Origin: Oehlia diaphana | Taxonomy: Eukaryota; Glomeromycota; Glomeromycetes; Glomerales; Glomeraceae | Assembly: GCA_003833135.1 (NCBI GenBank) | Contig: QZLH01000058.1 | Location: 151,054 to 162,610 of the forward strand | Length of the DNA: 11,557 nucleotides | Direction of reading: 5' to 3' | Shown here: piece by piece, positions 7,690 through 11,557 of the stretch | Position numbering within the stretch: the first letter of the stretch is position 1 | How the letters are laid out: every line of letters begins with the position of its first letter | The notes under the pieces: model-generated | Databases searched by the model: none | Seen by the model: the letters and a program-made list of their open reading frames with translations, nothing else | What the model was told of the DNA's origin: nothing | Translations under genes and position numbers: made by a program

Positions 7690-7940
7690 TATAGTTGGGT
7701 GCCGAAACTCTTCATATGCCGAAATTTATTGACCATATACTGAAAATAGTTCAGCTTTTAGTATATATAGCTGCCAAATCTGAAACCCTAAACCCATTGC
7801 TAATATCCTAAGCTATTTCTAAATCCTAATTTTACTGAAAATTAAACCTAAATCTAGATTTAGTAATGGTCTAATAGTTAGGGATTTTGGCAATAGTTTC
7901 GACAATTGCTATATGCCAAAATGTTTCGGCACCAACTATA
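7690..7940. mobile_element. foldback MITE with TAGTTGG(G)TGCCGAAAC termini
   Basis: The left end, TATAGTTGGGTGCCGAAAC (7690-7708), is the inverse of the right end, GTTTCGGCACCAACTATA (7923-7940), except for one extra G. Terminal TA could be the target duplication. Similarity continues inward: GCCAAATC...CCCTAAA...CCATTGCTAAT on the left mirrors the right arm (GCCAAAATCCC, CCATTACTAA). Most of the 250 bp can therefore fold back. A perfect 16-bp palindrome, CTAAATCTAGATTTAG (7848-7863), lies in the right half. It has no coding capacity and is probably a non-autonomous DNA transposon. Confidence 0.75.
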
Positions 7941-8075
7941 CAGTTAATATGCAATCATTCAATTCTATGATCTTTTTTAGAATTTTATAAATAAAGAAAA
8001 AAAGAAATAGAAAAAGGTGCTTACCATGGTCGCCGATTACCGATCCAAACCTAAATGATGAAAAAATGAAATTTT

Positions 8076-8151
8076 TTTTCGGTTCAAATAAAAAAACTAA
8101 ACCGAAAAAAGAAAAGAGAAAAAAGTATTTTCGGTTTGAAAAAAAAAACCG
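8076..8151. repeat. alternating inverted TTTTCGGTT words
   Basis: TTTTCGGTT (8076-8084), AACCGAAAA (8100-8108), TTTTCGGTT (8128-8136) and AACCG (8147-8151) alternate in orientation, separated by A-rich spacers. They could form two consecutive hairpins with nearly the same stem. It may be a mobile-element remnant or a protein-binding array; there is no direct evidence for either. Confidence 0.6.
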
Positions 8152-8785
8152 ACGCAGGCATGTCACGGGTTTTATATTATGGCACAAATTTTCATGTTAC
8201 ACAGGAATTTTATTTATGTAGATGACGACCCTTTTTTTAAAATATTAATAAACAATAATTTTAATTTTAGTTCTAATAACCCAGTATTGTATGTTAAAAA
8301 ATTGTTTTACATTTAATTAATAAAAGTAATATAAGTTCTTTCTCGTTATTTTGATTTTATATTTATGCAAATTCCCATATATGCGGCATGGTATTCTTCA
8401 TAAATTTTTAGAACAAAAAGACAATGTAAATATAGAGGATGATGTCTCTGAATAGACGATAATTCCACGCGTGATTCATGTGACTGTCAATCATCTGGCC
8501 AGTACTCTTCCTATTAAGATTGACTTCAACCTCAACCTTATATAGAAACTCTTTACACTGGTAAATAAAGATAAATTTTCATGTCCAAAATTCCGGTTAC
8601 CTTCAGTGATCAAAAAAAAGAGTTAATTTTAGAAAAAGTTTTGGTTAATTTCACGAAGTTATTAGGTGAGATTAGTAATTAGATAAAAAAAATTTTCTAT
8701 ACGTATTTTTTTAGATAGGATACTATATTGACTAGATATTTACGCCTACATCTGTGGCTTGATTCCATGGCGATTCACGCACTTA

Positions 8786-8823
8786 TAAAGAGTTTTTTTT
8801 TTTAGAAAAAAAATAACTCTTTA
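8786..8823. repeat. hairpin with poly-T/poly-A arms
   Basis: TAAAGAGT (8786-8793) and ACTCTTTA (8816-8823) are perfect inverses, with a T-run and an A-run between them that extend the stem. It could act as a terminator-like or cruciform structure, but no gene ends here. Confidence 0.6.
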
Positions 8824-9050
8824 CATTGTCAAGAAAATACTTATTATGCACACAACCAAACCATTTCATTTCCTAGAAACAAACTAGTAGATTAGGAATA
8901 AACATTATTAGTGATTCCAAGATGAAATAATTTTAATTGTAGCCATAGTAGTATCAGAGCTGCTTAGAAACCTGTTATCCGGTAAAAAATTGTTTAGATT
9001 ATAATTATGTATAAAATATGCAATTAAAATTATATGTTCGCACCCTTTGA

Positions 9051-10220
9051 TCTGCCCGAGGCAGAACAGGAGCTCGTGTATTATTAGCCCATTTTAATAA
9101 AGACAAGAGACCCAAGGTTATTAGGATAGTGACTGTATCTACCACTGAAAGAATCGATGAGGGTGGAGATTTAAGAGCTCTGTTACTTATATATAACTAT
9201 GGATTAATACTGATTTAATAATTGATTCTTGTCTTTCCATTACATCAATGCAGTGAATACTACGATCTTACTTTGCAACAGGAACAAAAAAAACCAATCG
9301 TGTGCAGCTGGTAATCTGTCTTTGTTTGTGTAATTTATCTTTCGAAAATTCAATTAATGAAATTGTATTGGTTTTCTGAAACTAATTAAAAATATTACGT
9401 TACAGTAATTAAGATTATCGATGTTATTTAACATTTTAATCAAAATCTCACTCGCATAACATCTGTGGCTTCATCCAGTATATCATAAGTGGACCGAAAG
9501 TGCATTCAGTTGCTCCTGCTGAAAACTTCAAGCCATTAGTAGTCTAATGGAGCAATGAGTGATTTCGTTCATGCAGTTCACAATAGATATTCTACTTTTT
9601 CTTTCATAATGGATAATGAATATGCTAAGTCTTTTCAACTTATTGCACAACCTTTATACATGATTGAAACTAATTTTATACCACTCCTATCCTAATTTCC
9701 AAATACTTGAGAGAAGGTCGGGAAGTTCCTGAGGGTTTCATAATATTTGTTGAATATGTTTTTACAATCATAGAAGAGATGTCGAAATATTTTTACTCAT
9801 CGAGCCCATATAAAACAAAGATTAGATTTTGAAAAGGTCGTTGTGAACTGTCATATCCAACATGGAGCAACATATGGAATAGTACCATATATTTCAGATG
9901 ATCGAAGATGATGTAGAATTATTCCATCGTAATAATAAACTTGTCTCCGGTGAAATTTGTCTTTTTAACCTATACGATTACTAAATTACTTCTCTCAATA
10001 TCAAACTCATCTTTTAGCCATGAAAGGAATATGCTCGGAATATGGTGAAACCAGACTTAATTTAAAGTCTTTAACACTTCGAAAAGGATTGTTGATGATA
10101 TTGAATATGATTATACTTCAAAATATCAAACTATCTCGATTTAATCCTTCATATAATATCCTATGGCACATCTGCTCTAGAGTAAGTTCTTCTATTAAAA
10201 TGTTAGCAATTAATTGCTAA
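9051..10220 (+). pseudogene. decayed plus-strand coding sequence, family not recognised
   Basis: A chain of short open stretches tiles this region on the plus strand with changes of frame: 9051-9314 (broken by TAATAA at 9216-9221; contains TTERIDEGGDLRALL), 9440-9547 (contains SGPKVHSVAPAENFKPLVV), 9543-9695 (contains HAVHNRYSTF), 9674-9832 (contains REGREVPEGFIIF), 9774-9911 (contains FEKVVVNCHIQHGATYG), 9883-9984 (contains IEDDVELFHRNNKLVSGEI) and 10020-10220. Amino-acid composition is more protein-like than in chance frames of this DNA, and A+T content is locally lower. Stops and frame shifts are too frequent for an active gene. An old transposon protein or a dead gene are both possible. 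I cannot name the family. Confidence 0.4.
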
Positions 10221-10566
10221 TAAATGATTACTGTTAAAGAAATTGGAGGAAAGAAGTATGATGATATTTTTTATTTTCCCGTGATAATTGAATACTACAG
10301 ATGTTATACAAATGTTTTTATTATTATTTTCTTTTTTTTTTTTTATAAAAAAAAATTTCAACACTAGTACTTCATATATTATTATTATTAGTTTTATTAA
10401 ATAAAGAATAGATTAATATTAGAACAAATTAATACTTATTGAAATCAAAATTTTAAAGTCAGGTTATATTATATAGTAATTTTTTATCCAAAGGTGTAGC
10501 GCGAAAAAATTTTTAAGTCATATGATGAAAATCCAATTTCATAAGTTTATGGCAAAATTACAATTA
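10221..10566. other. A+T-rich spacer
   Basis: Homopolymer runs of T and A around 10329-10356 and plain A+T-rich DNA. No gene or RNA signal is seen. Confidence 0.6.
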
Positions 10567-10674
10567 AAATTTTGTGCCACCTTAAAAGTGTATTTTTTCA
10601 TATTGTTTACCGAATTGCTTGGTCATTTTGAGTAATAAATGATTTCCTTTTTCAAAAAATCTCCTTTTATGGTA
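10567..10674 (+). repeat. dispersed repeat, copy 2
   Basis: It aligns with 3961-4064 in the same orientation across TTCATATTGTTTACC, ATGATTTCC and TTTTTCAAAAAA, with scattered differences. Copy 2 is followed directly by the G+C-rich island at 10690, whereas copy 1 is followed by simple ATAT sequence, so the shared unit ends near here. Confidence 0.75.
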
Positions 10675-10707
10675 ATTTGTATCACCTCAACGACCGGCCA
10701 TTTTATT

Positions 10708-10890
10708 GTCCGGAGCGAAGCGAAGGACTATATATGTCTACGCACTATGAAAAATGATCGATCACGTGCCCGGAAATCAGCAGAAAATTACCGGAATTCC
10801 AAGGCGTTAAGCTGCTAATTAGTAGAAAATCTTGATATATATGTTAACATCTTTATTTATTAATGATACCTCGCTCCGGAGTCCGGACTT
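10708..10890. mobile_element. G+C-rich island bounded by inverted TCCGGAGCGA
   Basis: TCCGGAGCGA (10709-10718, within GTCCGGAGCGAAGCGAAGGA) is repeated inverted as TCGCTCCGGA (10871-10880). The right side also contains GGAGTCCGGACT, a short palindrome. The island is strikingly G+C-rich against its surroundings and includes ATCGATCACGTGCCCGG. Such short, G+C-rich foldback sequence is typical of a small DNA-transposon remnant. A target-site duplication is not evident. Confidence 0.45.
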
Positions 10891-10915
10891 ACAACGGTTC
10901 CCGTTTCCTAGTATA

Positions 10916-10943
10916 TACATATTATATATTATATATTATATAT
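10916..10943. repeat. TATATTA simple sequence
   Basis: Near-perfect repeats of ATATTAT lead directly into the 12-bp tandem array. Confidence 0.7.
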
Positions 10944-11010
10944 ATGTTTTCTATTATGTTTTCTATTATGTTTTCTATTATGTTTTCTATTCTGTTTTAT
11001 GTTTTATAAT
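10944..11010. repeat. 12-bp minisatellite ATGTTTTCTATT
   Basis: Four perfect head-to-tail units (10944-10955, 10956-10967, 10968-10979 and 10980-10991) are followed by two truncated, diverged units. Because 12 is a multiple of three, one plus-strand frame stays open and translates to a YVFY repeat. That is a by-product of the array, not a gene. Confidence 0.9.
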
Positions 11011-11557
11011 CCGCTTTGCAATTTTTTTTTTTTTGCGAATAAGGGTTGTTTATATACGTGTGGATTTTACTATTTAATTAAAAAAATATTAAATAATATT
11101 AATTATGATTATTAATAAATTATTAGTAATAAATATGTATAAAAAAATAAAACAATAAATATGTATTTTCATTATTTATTATTTAAGTTGATTATTAATT
11201 TAAAAAAAGTGTTTCCGTAAATATGATTTACCAATACTAAAAATAGTATAATCAATTTTCCTAACGTTTAGATCATGATTTGTCTGCGCCTGATGCGCCT
11301 GAACTATCCCGTATTGTTTTGTTAATATTATTAAGTAATAGACAATAGAATTTTTTTCATTTAGTAATTTTTTTTTATTTTTTATTTTTATTTTTTTTTT
11401 TAATAGATTTTCTTAATAGATTGTTTAGTTATTGTTATTTAACTAGAATATGCGATTTGCCGGGGACTCCGTCCCCAAACATAACATTTATAATTAAAAA
11501 AATTTTTTGATATAAATAAATTGAATTGTATGTAAAATATTACTGAATAATAAAATT
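11011..11557. other. A+T-rich spacer to the window end
   Basis: No gene is supported. A short plus-strand stretch near 11272-11350 (reading DHDLSAPDAPELSRI in one frame) has an unusually protein-like composition but is under 30 codons. A hairpin lies at 11462-11476. Confidence 0.55.
11462..11476. repeat. GGGGAC-TCC-GTCCCC hairpin
   Basis: A perfect 6-bp, mostly G:C stem with a 3-nt loop stands alone in A+T-rich DNA. A stem this G+C-rich is improbable by chance in this composition and probably marks a small repeat element or its end. Confidence 0.65.

Larger units (their letters stand above)
7941..9050. other. spacer with palindromic words, no firm gene
   Basis: It contains the alternating TTTCGGTT palindromes (8076-8151), a hairpin at 8786-8823 and one minus-strand open stretch (8408-8578, 56 codons, no early ATG). 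That frame lies in a locally less A+T-rich patch and reads VEVEVNLNRKSTGQMIDSHM in part. I recognise no family in it; it could be an orphan exon or chance. Confidence 0.5.

Noticed and set aside
7784..7795. CCCTAAACCC, resembling a telomere-type repeat
   Set aside because: It occurs as a single unit within the foldback MITE and is mirrored in its other arm, so it is not telomeric.
7936..8187. Minus-strand frame of 83 codons rich in Phe and Lys
   Set aside because: It is a translation of A-rich and TTTCGGTT palindromic sequence, with no domain.
10832..11077. Plus-strand frame of 81 codons with YVFY repeats
   Set aside because: It is created by the 12-bp minisatellite staying in frame.
11272..11350. 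Short protein-like stretch DHDLSAPDAPELSRI
   Set aside because: It is under 30 codons with no start, splice context or recognised family.

Overview
The window is extremely A+T-rich (by eye about three quarters A+T). It has no bacterial-style gene packing, its genes are cut by short GT-AG introns (two have perfect GTAAGT donors), and it carries several small transposon-like elements. Together with a Crinkler (CRN) kinase gene, this points to a repeat-rich fungal genome, most probably an arbuscular mycorrhizal fungus (Glomeromycotina, Rhizophagus-like). The organism is an inference: CRN proteins are also abundant in oomycetes and occur in chytrids, but the base composition and gene style fit Glomeromycotina best.

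Layout. 1-1271: poly-T edge and A+T-rich spacer with nothing convincing. 1272-2763 (minus strand): a complete three-exon Crinkler gene, with a CRN ubiquitin-like header on exon 1 and a protein-kinase domain with its catalytic motifs on exons 2-3; predicted length 394 aa, with a TATA box upstream. 2764-4350: spacer with a weak plus-strand gene candidate (TATA box, open frame, GTAAGT donor) and one copy of a dispersed repeat. 4351-4506: a shrunken tandem copy of the 3' end of the next gene. 4564-6055 (minus strand): a multi-exon gene for a PD-(D/E)XK restriction-endonuclease-fold protein, whose C-terminal part is separated by two compensating indels. Its second intron is a G+C-rich island that resembles a tRNA-Leu-derived SINE.

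6822-7243: a 422-bp Tc1/mariner-type MITE with CAGTCGCG ends between TA dinucleotides. 7690-7940: a second, foldback MITE with TAGTTGG(G)TGCCGAAAC ends. 8076-8151: alternating palindromic copies of a TTTCGGTT word. 9051-10220 (plus strand): a mosaic of short open frames that looks like a decayed, unrecognised coding sequence. 10567-10674: second copy of the dispersed repeat. 10708-10890: a G+C-rich island with inverted CCGGAGCGA ends. 10944-11010: a 12-bp tandem repeat. The remainder is A+T-rich spacer ending near a GGGGAC/GTCCCC hairpin.

Biology. The two recognisable genes are co-oriented neighbours. One is a CRN-headed kinase and the other a nuclease-fold protein without a CRN header. Both domain types are known as effector modules of the CRN system, where a ubiquitin-like header is joined to kinase or REase-like domains. 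Side by side in a TE-littered, partly decayed neighbourhood, they suggest a fast-evolving effector or conflict locus. That link is inference; the domain calls themselves come from motifs visible in the translation.
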